Assembly (NCBI RefSeq): GCF_014201705.1
Contig: NZ_JACHFA010000002.1
Coordinates: 124,001 to 188,000, forward strand
DNA from: Borreliella spielmanii
GTDB lineage: Bacteria; Spirochaetota; Spirochaetia; Borreliales; Borreliaceae
Direction: 5' to 3'
Length of the DNA: 64,000 nt
Shown here: positions 56,535 to 64,000 of the stretch, piece by piece
How positions within the stretch are numbered: the stretch's first letter is position 1
Layout of the letters: each line of letters opens with the position of its first letter
Translations under genes and position numbers: made by a program
The notes under the pieces: model-generated
The model's input: the letters and a program-made list of their open reading frames with translations, nothing else
Databases searched by the model: none
What the model was told of the DNA's origin: nothing

Positions 56535-56618
56535 TGCTGTGAACTGGACTTGAACCAGCACGGGCTTGCGCCCACTAGCCCCTCAAGCTAGCGTGTCTAC
56601 CACTTTCACCACCACAGC
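56535..56618 (-). tRNA. tRNA-Leu (GAG anticodon)
   Basis: On the minus strand an 84-base class II tRNA can be folded. The acceptor arms GCTGTGG and TCACAGC pair over 7 bases (one G-U) with discriminator A. The anticodon stem CTAGC/GCTAG holds the loop TTGAGGG, giving anticodon GAG (leucine). The variable arm GTGGGCGCAAGCCCG forms a long stem, and the T arm GCTGGTTCAAGTCCAGT contains GTTCAAGTC. The 3' CCA is not encoded. The gene lies 88 bases upstream of leuS. Confidence 0.95.
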
Positions 56619-56638
56619 ATTACTAAGTATTATATTTT

Positions 56639-57253
56639 TTATTTTAAATTTTTGTCAACTTTTTTATTTTTTTTAATTACGCAGATTATTAATGTTGCTG
56701 TTATTATAGTAATAAATATTGTAAAGATAATTATTTTTATTTTTGAAAATATTATTTCAAATGATTGTCCTAGTTTAAAACTTAGAGTAAAATAAACTAT
56801 TATTGAGAGTAAAGTTGCAAAAAAGTCAGAAACAATAAATAGATTGGATTTCATGTTTCCCATTCCCGCTGATATAAATATTGCGTTTCTAACTCCAAAG
56901 GGGATAAACCTTCCTATAAATAAAGTTAATACTCCGTATTGACCATAATAGTAATTTATTTTGTCAAGCAGGTTATTGTCTTTTTTATTTTTAAAAAATT
57001 TATTTCCCATTAATTTTCCAATGTAAAAAGATATTATGTCCCCAAGGTAAGCCCCCCAAAAAATTCCTAAAAAAATTAATAGAGTATATTCATTTTTTCG
57101 ACTAGCTAAAATTCCACCCATTAGCACTATTGCATCTTCGGAAATAGGGACATTAAGTCCTGCTAAAATTAGCAAAGAAAAAAATACTATTGGGGAATAA
57201 GCTATGTTTGAATCAATGGATTCTATTATTGTGTTTATATACATTGTTGTCAT
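56639..57253 (-). CDS. DedA-family membrane protein
   Basis: A 204-residue protein with about five hydrophobic segments and the DedA/SNARE-associated pattern: NVPISEDAIVLMGGILASRK, FWGAYLGDIISFYIGKLMGN and TLFIGRFIPFGVRNAIFISA, with the functional Glu/Asp and the GRFIPFGVR arginines. DedA proteins act in undecaprenyl-phosphate and phospholipid flipping and membrane homeostasis. From memory, BB0250 is reported as essential in B. burgdorferi. Its start overlaps the end of the phospholipid synthase gene by 4 bases. Confidence 0.92.
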   Translation of the reverse strand: MTTMYINTIIESIDSNIAYSPIVFFSLLILAGLNVPISEDAIVLMGGILASRKNEYTLLIFLGIFWGAYLGDIISFYIGKLMGNKFFKNKKDNNLLDKINYYYGQYGVLTLFIGRFIPFGVRNAIFISAGMGNMKSNLFIVSDFFATLLSIIVYFTLSFKLGQSFEIIFSKIKIIIFTIFITIITATLIICVIKKNKKVDKNLK

Positions 57254-57954
57254 CTATGTCTTGTTTTGTAGGTTAAATATATGCTTGCTAAAGTTAAATA
57301 TGCAAAGTAAAAGATGAGAACAGTTTTTGCTATTTTTAATGCTGCTGTAGATAATTCTGAGAATATTGATACAACAAATATTAGGCAACTTATTATTGTT
57401 AATGGTATGGTAATTTTTCTTAATTCTTTAGTTTTTGATGGATAAATAAATTTTATTGGAATAAAGCTTGTAATAATACATATTGACATCATAATAAAAT
57501 TTGTTATTTGCTCTATTTTAAAGATTATGTTTAGTATTACAAAGAGATTCCACAGAGAAGGAAATCCCCTAAAGTAATTGTCAGGTGTTTTTGCATCTGT
57601 TCTTGAGAATTGGTATGCTGATGAGAGTAAAATTCCAATGCAAATGGCGACTTTATATTTTTCTTCAATGAATTCTCCTAAATAAAAAAATATAACGGGT
57701 ATGAATGTATAGTTTGTGTAATCTGTAATGTTATCAAGTAGAGCGCCATCAATTTCAGGTATTAATTCTTTTACTCTAAGCTTTCTTGCTATAGTTCCGT
57801 CAATTCCATCTATTATAAGTCCTATTACTGTTAACTTTAAAAGAAGAGAATAATCACCATTTACAATTGAAATTATTGAGTAAAGTCCTACAATCAGGCC
57901 AGATGCTGTAAAAATATGTACAAGCCAAGCTAAAATTAAATTGATATTTTTCAC
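57250..57954 (-). CDS. pcs: Phosphatidylcholine synthase
   Basis: Pcs condenses CDP-diacylglycerol with free choline, giving phosphatidylcholine in one step. The 234-residue protein has about eight membrane segments and the CDP-alcohol transferase motif at 52-78: DGTIAR (Asp52...Arg57), a 12-residue gap, then Gly70, Asp74 and Asp78. That longer gap between Arg and Gly (usually 8) is characteristic of Pcs. The start is GTG at 57954 behind AAAGGAG. Phosphatidylcholine is a main Borrelia membrane lipid, made from host choline. Confidence 0.92.
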   Translation of the reverse strand: MKNINLILAWLVHIFTASGLIVGLYSIISIVNGDYSLLLKLTVIGLIIDGIDGTIARKLRVKELIPEIDGALLDNITDYTNYTFIPVIFFYLGEFIEEKYKVAICIGILLSSAYQFSRTDAKTPDNYFRGFPSLWNLFVILNIIFKIEQITNFIMMSICIITSFIPIKFIYPSKTKELRKITIPLTIISCLIFVVSIFSELSTAALKIAKTVLIFYFAYLTLASIYLTYKTRHR

Positions 57955-57967
57955 AGTAAATCTCCTT

Positions 57968-59740
57968 TTATTGGAATATTTTCTTTATCTCTTCAAGTCT
58001 ACATTTGAAAATGTTAATAGTATTTTCTATTGTTGATTTTTTTGTTAAATCAACTCCGGTAATATTTAAGGAATCTAATGGATATTTAGAACCCCCTGTT
58101 TTTAAAAATTTTATATAATTTTCTACTGCATTTTTTTTATTTTCTCTAATGTCTTTGTATATTGATAGAGCAGCTGCAATGCCTGTGGCATACTGATACA
58201 CATAAAAGGGTGAATAAAAGTGGGGAATCCTAAGGCATTCAAGGGGACTTAATTCATCAAATTTTAGACTAGGCCCAAAGTATTTTTTTAGCAAATTCAT
58301 ATAAGTTTCTATTAGTGTTTCTTTTACTATAGGTTCTTCTTTACTAATCATTTCATGAATAATGTACTCAAATTCAGCAAACATTGTTTGTCGGAAGAAT
58401 ATTGAAATCATGTCGTCAATTTGTGTGAGTTTTATATATTTAATTTTTTTAGCATCGGTTTCGTTTTTAAGTAAATATTCTGCTAATATTTGTTCGTTGA
58501 TTATTGATGCTATTTCTGCTTCAAAAATGGAATAATTATAATGTGGGAATGGGTTGTTTTTTATGCTGAAGTAAGAGTGCATTGAATGTCCTGCTTCGTG
58601 TGCAAGAGTAAACATATCTCTTATTGATTCATCTTTGTAATTAATAAGTATATAAGGTTTTCCATTGTATGATCCAGCGCTAAAAGCCCCCGATCTTTTT
58701 CCAGTATTTTCGTATTTATCAACCCATCTTTCTTTTAAAAGACCGTTTCTTAAGATTTCTGTATACTCATGTCCCAATATCTCTAAAGATTTTAATATTT
58801 TTTCACAAGCTTCTTCAAACGAATTTTTAAATGTTATTCCTTTTGTTAATGGGACGTAAACATCATAGTGATATAGATATTCTTGGTTTAAAATTTTTTT
58901 TCTAAATTCATAATAATCATTAAGTGAAGATAAATTTTCATTGACAGTTTCGATTAAATTTGTATAAACTTTTTTGTCAATATTATTTGAAAAGAGTTGC
59001 ATTGAAAAAGTATTTTGGAACTTTCTTGTTTTTGCAATGAAGTGACTTTTCTTAAAGTCTGAAATAATAAGATTAGCAAGCGTATTTTCATTGTTTTTGT
59101 ATTTTTGGTAAAATTTTAAAAAAGCTTCTTTTCGTATTTTTTGATCTTCGTTTTGTAAAAATAGTGTATAGGTAGAATTGGTTAAAGGATGTCCATTAAT
59201 TTCTCCGAATTTCATATCAGCATTTGTTAATGCTGAGAATATGTTTTGATAAGATGAGTAAAGAGGGGTGTAGTTAGCAAGTATTTCTTCTTCTTGTTCG
59301 TTTAGAATATGGTTTTTTTCTCTTAGTATTTTTTCAATTGCAATTTTTTTTTCCTTAAGCTCGGGTGCATTTATCCAAGCTTGAATTTTTTTTGCATTTG
59401 TTTTTAGTATTTTGGGCATGAAGAATGAGGTGGCATTAGATACTTTTGTAGTTAGATTAATACATGTAGAATATAATTTATTTGAGTCCTTATTGGTTAC
59501 ATCTGTTTCTAATTGAAGCATTGCATAGTAAGATACTTTTTCTAAATCTTCCATAATTTCATAGTATTTGTTTACAGTTTCTTTAAATAAATCAAAATTT
59601 AATTCCAATTTTTCATATTTTTTAAATTCTTTGGTTTTAATTTCAATAGCATTGATTGCTTTTGTATATTCTTCTTCATTCGCAAATAGAAAAGATAAAT
59701 CCCATTTATCATTCTCATTGATTTCGTTTCTATTTATCAC
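57968..59740 (-). CDS. pepF: Oligoendopeptidase F
   Basis: A 590-residue M3 family metallopeptidase of the cytoplasm. The zinc motif TLAHEAGHSMHSYF (HEXXH, about residue 380) with the downstream FEAEIASIINEQIL (third ligand Glu) is intact. The C-terminal IPHFYSPFYVYQYATGIAAA block is typical of PepF. It probably cuts short peptides taken up by the Opp transporters, which matters in an amino-acid auxotroph. The start is GTG at 59740 with AGGAG upstream. It lies 13 bases before pcs. Confidence 0.95.
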   Translation of the reverse strand: MINRNEINENDKWDLSFLFANEEEYTKAINAIEIKTKEFKKYEKLELNFDLFKETVNKYYEIMEDLEKVSYYAMLQLETDVTNKDSNKLYSTCINLTTKVSNATSFFMPKILKTNAKKIQAWINAPELKEKKIAIEKILREKNHILNEQEEEILANYTPLYSSYQNIFSALTNADMKFGEINGHPLTNSTYTLFLQNEDQKIRKEAFLKFYQKYKNNENTLANLIISDFKKSHFIAKTRKFQNTFSMQLFSNNIDKKVYTNLIETVNENLSSLNDYYEFRKKILNQEYLYHYDVYVPLTKGITFKNSFEEACEKILKSLEILGHEYTEILRNGLLKERWVDKYENTGKRSGAFSAGSYNGKPYILINYKDESIRDMFTLAHEAGHSMHSYFSIKNNPFPHYNYSIFEAEIASIINEQILAEYLLKNETDAKKIKYIKLTQIDDMISIFFRQTMFAEFEYIIHEMISKEEPIVKETLIETYMNLLKKYFGPSLKFDELSPLECLRIPHFYSPFYVYQYATGIAAALSIYKDIRENKKNAVENYIKFLKTGGSKYPLDSLNITGVDLTKKSTIENTINIFKCRLEEIKKIFQ

Positions 59741-59793
59741 TAAATTCTCCTCTTTCTTTTTTTATTATTTGGAAAGAAATAATACATTGAAAT

Positions 59794-59823
59794 TTTATAA
59801 ACATTGTGCTTATTATTTTACAA
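59794..59823 (-). promoter_or_regulatory. Candidate promoter of pepF-pcs-dedA
   Basis: On the minus strand TTGTAA (59818-59823) and TATAAA (59794-59799) are 18 bases apart, about 55 bases before the pepF GTG. The region (59741-59859) lies between pepF and the end of rdgB on the same strand and is A/T-rich. It fits sigma-70, but such boxes are common at this composition. Confidence 0.4.
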
Positions 59824-59859
59824 TAAAGTCTAAACTTTATATATAAAAAGCCTATAAGT

Positions 59860-60465
59860 TTAACTGTTGAATAGAGATTCTAATAAAAATTTTTTAAACT
59901 TTAAAAATGCTATTCCTCGGTGGGATATTTTGTTTTTTTCTTCAAGCGTTAGATCACTAAGCTTTTTATTATTTTTAGTTAAAAATATTGAATCATAACC
60001 AAATCCATGGTTTTTACCACCATTTAAACTTAAGGCAATTTTTCCCTTAATAATTCCTTCAAAATTTGATATTTGTCTATTTTTTGATATATAACTTATG
60101 TTGCATATAAAATATGCTTGTCTATTTTTTTCATTTTTCATTAAGTCTAAAATAAGTTGATTTTTTTCATTAGTGCTTAATTTTTTACATAGCTTGTAAG
60201 TGTCATATCTTTTAGAGTAAATTCCAGGTTCTAAGTTTAGTGCTTCAATACACAGCCCAGAATCTTCTCCAAAAACATTTTGATTTTTTTTTAAAATTTC
60301 AAACAGTGCTTTTGCTTTAAGTAAAGAGTTTTCTTTAAATGTTTTTCCTGTTTCTTTGATGTTAAAATTTTGAGGGACTATTAAGTTTAAATTAGGTATA
60401 TCTAATATATTTTTTACTTCATTTATTTTATTTTCGTTTGTTGTTGCAAAAAATAGTGTTTTCAT
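59860..60465 (-). CDS. rdgB: dITP/XTP pyrophosphatase RdgB/HAM1 family
   Basis: A 201-residue cytoplasmic enzyme that hydrolyses non-canonical purine nucleoside triphosphates (dITP, XTP), keeping deaminated bases out of DNA. Signature blocks are [17 protein letters not shown] at the N-terminus, [30 protein letters not shown] and FGYDSIFL with [14 protein letters not shown] at the end. The substrate Lys and catalytic Asp (EDSGL) are present. Length is typical. It is divergent from the M23 gene at 60645. Confidence 0.95.
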   Translation of the reverse strand: MKTLFFATTNENKINEVKNILDIPNLNLIVPQNFNIKETGKTFKENSLLKAKALFEILKKNQNVFGEDSGLCIEALNLEPGIYSKRYDTYKLCKKLSTNEKNQLILDLMKNEKNRQAYFICNISYISKNRQISNFEGIIKGKIALSLNGGKNHGFGYDSIFLTKNNKKLSDLTLEEKNKISHRGIAFLKFKKFLLESLFNS

Positions 60466-60644
60466 TTATATAATAATAAAGTATTTGTGAGTTTAATTAT
60501 ATAATTATATTAGCTTTAATTGTGTGTGTTTGTTGAGTGTTTTTGCATCAGGTTTTTATCGAAAAATTTGAATTTTTGTCTAAAGTGTTAAAATAAATTT
60601 TTAATTTTTTTGTTTGGGCATTGTAATTTTTAGTAAGGTTTGTT
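60466..60644. promoter_or_regulatory. Intergenic divergent promoter region of rdgB and M23-bactofilin operon
   Basis: This 179-base A/T-rich gap must hold promoters for both directions. TTGAAT at 60568-60573 with TAAAAT at 60589-60594 (15-base spacing) is a weak candidate toward the M23 gene, and AAGG lies before its ATG. I see no hairpin, small open frame or riboswitch. Confidence 0.3.
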
Positions 60645-61670
60645 ATGAAAAAAAGAATTAAATTTAAGATTATTTCAGGTTTTAGGGGAATTTTCAAGGG
60701 TTTTTTAGTTATTTGTAATTCTTTATTTGTCGCCCTTAAAGCCATACATTCTTTTTTTAAACAAAATGTTAGTTTTATGATTATTCCTCATGTTAAAGGG
60801 AATGTAAAAAATATTAAAATTTCTTTTTTGACTTTATTTTTCTTTTCTACTTTTTTTTTAGGCGGCTTTATAGGGTTTGTTTTGCTTGCTGTTAATTATG
60901 TTACTCTCTCATCAATTGTAAAATCTACAGAGAAAAATTACTCTTTAGCAGAGTCTGAGATTGAGGATTTTAGAAATACAGTTGTAGAAATTAATTCTGT
61001 TGCAAAAAATTTTTCAAAAATTCTAGATGAGCTTAAAACTTCTTTGAAAATTAATTCTAATAGTATTGATTTAAATAAAAATAAACAAGATGGGGATCTT
61101 TCTGATTTTATTGATTTGCAAATTTTAGAGGCTAATTCAATAAAAGAGCTTAGTGATCTTAAAAATATTAAAAGTAAAATAGAAAGTTCAATTCCCCCTC
61201 TTAAAAGCATAGTTAAGGTCTTGCATGCTCAAGATAAGCTTTTAAATGATATTCCGTCTCTTTGGCCTCTTGCGGGTGGATCTGGAATTATTACTTTGCA
61301 TTTTGGTCCTGCTATTGAGCCTTTTACTAGGCAGTGGTATATCCATAAAGGTATAGATCTTGGGGGGGTTAGAATTGGAACTCCTATTGTTGCAACTGCT
61401 GATGGAGAGGTTGTTAGAGCAAGTTATCAATCAGCAGGCTATGGCAATTTTGTTCAAATTAAGCACAAGTATGGGCTTGCGACTCTTTATGCACATATGT
61501 CGCGTCTTAATACTTCTAAAGGGTCTTATGTTAAAAAGGGACAGGTAATTGGATTTATGGGACAGACAGGTTATGCAACAGGTCCGCATGTGCATTATGA
61601 GGTTCGTGTAGGTTCTCAAGTTATTAATCCTGATATGTATTTAAATTTGGCTACAGGAGCTTCAAAATAG
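60645..61670 (+). CDS. M23 family peptidoglycan metallopeptidase (BB0246-like)
   Basis: A 341-residue protein with a basic cytoplasmic N-terminus, one membrane helix (about residues 63-87), a coiled coil (about 95-190) and a C-terminal M23 domain with a complete zinc site: YIHKGIDLGG, LYAHMSRLN and GPHVHYEVRVGSQVINPDMY. This layout resembles the coiled-coil M23 proteins (Csd/MepM type) that shape peptidoglycan. It is followed immediately by a bactofilin gene (stop and start adjoin), a pairing known from helical bacteria. Confidence 0.92.
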   Translation: MKKRIKFKIISGFRGIFKGFLVICNSLFVALKAIHSFFKQNVSFMIIPHVKGNVKNIKISFLTLFFFSTFFLGGFIGFVLLAVNYVTLSSIVKSTEKNYSLAESEIEDFRNTVVEINSVAKNFSKILDELKTSLKINSNSIDLNKNKQDGDLSDFIDLQILEANSIKELSDLKNIKSKIESSIPPLKSIVKVLHAQDKLLNDIPSLWPLAGGSGIITLHFGPAIEPFTRQWYIHKGIDLGGVRIGTPIVATADGEVVRASYQSAGYGNFVQIKHKYGLATLYAHMSRLNTSKGSYVKKGQVIGFMGQTGYATGPHVHYEVRVGSQVINPDMYLNLATGASK

Positions 61671-62225
61671 ATGTTAAATTTTTTGACTGTGAAAAAAGAA
61701 AAAAAAGCATCGCCTTTGTTTATTTTTGATGAAATAAAAACAATAGTGGGTGTTGGTGATTTTTTTAAAGGGGATCTGGTTTCAAATAATTTTATTCGAC
61801 TTGATGGCGATTTTATAGGCACTATTAGTTCTACAAAAAGAGTAATTATTGGAGAAAGCGGGAGAGTTAAATCTAGTATTGATGCTAATGAACTTGTTAT
61901 TTCTGGAATGGTTGTAGGCAATATTTATGCGAAAAGCAAGATTAAAATATTTGCATCAGGGTGTGTTATTGGAAATATTTCTTGCAGGTCGATTGAAGTT
62001 GAAGAGGGCGCTATTATTGATGGGTATATGGATATCGGTGCTGATCATCTTAGAGCTCCTGAGAGAAATGCATTTTTTTATACTGGTTCTTATAAGGTTA
62101 ATGAAGATCTTTTAATTGAAATTAATAAGGAGTATCGAGAAGAAAAAAAATCTTTTCAACCCTTAGAAGGTGAAGATGATAAATATTTTTCAAGTGTTAT
62201 GAGTAAAATAGATGAAAGTAAATAA
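61671..62225 (+). CDS. Bactofilin
   Basis: A 184-residue protein whose central region is a bactofilin beta helix: IVGVGDFFKGDLVSNNFIRL, GTISSTKRVIIGESGRVKSS, IDANELVISGMVVGNIYAKS, GCVIGNISCRSIEVEEGAII, with hydrophobic residues every 5-6 positions. Bactofilins polymerise without nucleotide and recruit cell-wall enzymes to curve or shape the cell. The C-terminal 60 residues are charged and possibly disordered. The ATG adjoins the stop of the M23 gene, and the last 14 bases overlap the next gene. Confidence 0.92.
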   Translation: MLNFLTVKKEKKASPLFIFDEIKTIVGVGDFFKGDLVSNNFIRLDGDFIGTISSTKRVIIGESGRVKSSIDANELVISGMVVGNIYAKSKIKIFASGCVIGNISCRSIEVEEGAIIDGYMDIGADHLRAPERNAFFYTGSYKVNEDLLIEINKEYREEKKSFQPLEGEDDKYFSSVMSKIDESK

Positions 62226-62706
62226 TTTGATTGCTGGGGCATTAAATCTTGATTCAAAAGATTATAAAAAAGGTGGTAAAAAAGTATTTTTTGACAAGAG
62301 TAATGTTTTTTCTTCGGTGTTTCAGACTGAAAGCGTTAAAGAAGATAAGCGGTTTGTGTTGCTTGAAAATGGTGAATTTAATCTTGATTTGATTAAAAAT
62401 ATGTTAGATGGAATTAACGAGATTGGCGAAAGACTTTTGAGTGAGCCTTCCAGACAAAATGTGATTTTTTACAAAAAAGTTATTTCAGAGTTTATATCCA
62501 TTATAATATCATCTTCTGTTTGTTTGAAAGAACAAAAAGGGGGGAGTTTGGGAGATCTCAAGCGACCCAAGTATAGAATTATTAAGATTATTAATGACAA
62601 GCTGGATAAACTTGCCTATTCTGTTTTACAAAATCAAATGACTCAGATTAAACTTTTAGATAGTATTGAAGAGATTCAGGGTTTACTTGTGGATTTGCTA
62701 ATGTAA
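62212..62706 (+). CDS. YaaR/DUF327 family protein
   Basis: A 164-residue soluble helical protein that fits the YaaR/DUF327 family: GEFNLDLIKNMLDGINEIGE and VIFYKKVISEFISIIISSSV, then RYRI-type KYRIIKIINDKLDKLAYSVL and QIKLLDSIEEIQGLLVDLL. The family has no defined activity. In other bacteria it is found near signalling or flagellar genes; here it is translationally coupled to the bactofilin. A hairpin terminator follows 42 bases after the stop. Confidence 0.82.
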   Translation: MKVNNLIAGALNLDSKDYKKGGKKVFFDKSNVFSSVFQTESVKEDKRFVLLENGEFNLDLIKNMLDGINEIGERLLSEPSRQNVIFYKKVISEFISIIISSSVCLKEQKGGSLGDLKRPKYRIIKIINDKLDKLAYSVLQNQMTQIKLLDSIEEIQGLLVDLLM

Positions 62707-62747
62707 ATTAAGCTTGAGGCTTTTAAAATGTTTCAAATTTCAAATTA

Positions 62748-62772
62748 AAAGGGATTGTTAAACAATCCCTTT
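62748..62772. terminator. Bidirectional Rho-independent terminator
   Basis: AAAGGGATTG and CAATCCCTTT form a perfect 10-base-pair stem with a TTAAA loop, in the 86-base gap between the convergent YaaR-type gene and glpD. The minus strand copy is followed by TTTTAATTTG, a fair U tract; the + copy is followed by ATTGAATAG, a weak one. It can serve both transcripts. Confidence 0.8.
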
Positions 62773-62792
62773 ATTGAATAGTAAATATTAAA

Positions 62793-64000
62793 TTAATTCT
62801 TAATTAAATATTTTTTACTTATTTCTAAAAAGTTTTTTATTTGTTCATTTTTCCACTCTTCAGATTTATTTAATTTTTTCATCATTATTTCAGCAACTCT
62901 TGGAGCAGCTTCAATTGCGGCTTGAGGATTTAAAGGCAATGATCTTGTTCTTCTTGCTAAAACATCGTCAATAGTTTTAGCTTGCTCAAATTCAATTGCA
63001 AAAGCTATTTGAGCTTCATTTAAATCCAAATTTTCGTGTATCTTTTTATTAAACCCCTCCATATTTTTTAAAATTTCAAAGTCACTACCATAAGTTCTAA
63101 AAGGTTCAGGAATTTTTATTGCCTCTTCTTTTTTAAGATAACCGTGTAACTTTAAATCTTCTGTAGTTGATGGATAATTTGGTATTAAATTTTTTTCTAT
63201 TGCCTTGAGTAAGGTTTTTTCCGCCATTTTTCTATATGTAGTATATTTACCCCCAGCTATTGTAATAAGATTTGAATCTGATATAAATATTTTTTCATTT
63301 CTTGAAATTTTTGAAGTATTGCCCCCAGCTTTTGGATCCATTACTAATGGCCTTATTCCAGTATATACGCTTTTTACATCCGATTTTTCTATTTTAATAT
63401 TTAAATAGTTGTTTAAATTATTTATTATAAAGTCAATCTCTTCATCAAATCTTTTAGGTTCTTCTTCTATTTCTTTAATTGGAATATCGGTGCTTCCGCA
63501 AACAACGCTATCATGCCAAGGAATAGCAAATAAAATCCTATTATCACTGGTTTTAGGCATTAATATTGCATGATTTTTGGGAAATTTGTCTTTTTTGATT
63601 ATTAAATGGCTACCTTGGGAAGGTTTAATAATGTTTAAAGCTTTTTCATCATCTAATCTTCTTATTTCATCTGAAAATATTCCTGTGGCGTTTATTATAC
63701 ATTTACTTTTTAATGAAATTTGTTCTTTTGATAATTTATTTTGTATGATAACTCCTGAAAGTTTTTCATTTTCCTTGTTGAATTTTTTAAGCTCTGTGTA
63801 GTTAAGAGCAATACCTCCTTTTTCGGTAAAAGTCCTCAATAATGTTATTGCCATTCTAGCATCATCGAATGAATCATCGTAATATAGAACAGAACATTTA
63901 AGGCCCTCTCTTTTAATATTAGGAGCTTTTTCAATGGTAGCTGTTTTGGATAGTAATTTAGTTTTGTATTTACTAGATTTTTCTTTACCCATAAGATTGT
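62793..64000 (-). CDS. glpD: Aerobic-type glycerol-3-phosphate dehydrogenase, 5' end missing
   Basis: The frame stays open to the right edge (Asn-Leu precede the internal Met at 63992), so this is the C-terminal ~400 residues of a longer protein. Motifs are CIINATGIFSDEIRRLD, SQGSHLIIKKDKFP, FAIPWHDSVVCGSTD and IRPLVMDPKAGGNTSKISRN with TIAGGKYTTYRKMAEKTL, typical of the FAD-dependent GlpD/GlpA family, followed by the C-terminal helical domain (LARRTRSLPLNPQAAIEAAP). GlpD converts glycerol-3-phosphate to dihydroxyacetone phosphate; glycerol use matters for Borrelia in the tick. The FAD-binding N-terminus lies beyond the window. Confidence 0.94.
   Translation of the reverse strand, partial: NLMGKEKSSKYKTKLLSKTATIEKAPNIKREGLKCSVLYYDDSFDDARMAITLLRTFTEKGGIALNYTELKKFNKENEKLSGVIIQNKLSKEQISLKSKCIINATGIFSDEIRRLDDEKALNIIKPSQGSHLIIKKDKFPKNHAILMPKTSDNRILFAIPWHDSVVCGSTDIPIKEIEEEPKRFDEEIDFIINNLNNYLNIKIEKSDVKSVYTGIRPLVMDPKAGGNTSKISRNEKIFISDSNLITIAGGKYTTYRKMAEKTLLKAIEKNLIPNYPSTTEDLKLHGYLKKEEAIKIPEPFRTYGSDFEILKNMEGFNKKIHENLDLNEAQIAFAIEFEQAKTIDDVLARRTRSLPLNPQAAIEAAPRVAEIMMKKLNKSEEWKNEQIKNFLEISKKYLIKN

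Noticed and set aside
62793..63992. glpD read as a complete 399-residue gene starting at the ATG at 63992
   Set aside because: The frame is open through the window edge and the FAD-binding N-terminus is missing, so this Met is internal and the gene is merely cut by the window.
1..64000. Search for CRISPR arrays, insertion sequences, prophage, toxin-antitoxin or defence systems, rRNA genes and riboswitches
   Set aside because: No regularly spaced repeats, transposase, phage structural genes or structured leaders were seen; nearly all the window is filled by conserved housekeeping genes.

Overview
The window looks like a piece of the linear chromosome of a Lyme-group spirochaete (Borrelia/Borreliella burgdorferi sensu lato). 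The evidence is very low G+C, spirochaete-type proteins throughout (FlbB, FlbD, a FlaB-less flagellar superoperon, FlgE with the crosslinking Lys/Cys/Asn set), and a gene order that I recognise as the BB0304-BB0243 stretch of strain B31, read in the opposite direction. The exact species cannot be settled by eye.

Region 1 (1-35.8 kb, all + strand) is an unbroken run of 41 genes with no intergenic gap above about 50 bases. It begins with a contracted division/wall cluster (murF end, mraY, ftsW, ftsQ, ftsA, ftsZ). A TPR lipoprotein, dprA and the HslVU protease follow. Next comes the flagellar superoperon: flgB, flgC, fliE, fliF, fliG, fliH, fliI, fliJ, flbB, fliK, flgD, flgE, flbD, motA, motB, fliL, fliM, fliN, fliO, fliP, fliQ, fliR, flhB, flhA, flhF and flhG. 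The run ends with five less familiar genes: a small membrane protein, a FapA-like protein, two orphans and a lidless Hsp70. The flagellar operon promoter lies inside the last codons of hslU.

Region 2 (35.8-49.2 kb) is a mosaic of short units on both strands concerned with the cell envelope: signal peptidase I, a LysM-M23 endopeptidase, a TPR membrane protein, an orphan membrane protein, a soluble-lytic-transglycosylase-type lipoprotein, UppP and FtsK on +, then a minus-strand recJ - M23 peptidase - rpsU unit.

Region 3 (49.2-64 kb) holds lon-1 (+) converging on a minus-strand group: RND/MMPL transporter, leuS, tRNA-Leu(GAG), DedA, phosphatidylcholine synthase, oligoendopeptidase F and RdgB. 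A + strand module of M23 peptidase, bactofilin and a YaaR/DUF327 protein follows, then a bidirectional terminator, then glpD, which runs off the right edge.

No CRISPR array, insertion sequence, prophage, toxin-antitoxin pair, defence island or riboswitch was seen. The window is a housekeeping core. The points most worth a second look are the NPEH (not NPTH) site in FlhB, the unexplained small membrane protein after flhG, the Jag-N-like plus FapA protein with its orphan neighbours, the lidless DnaK, a large insert in RecJ, and operator-like inverted repeats in two divergent promoter regions.
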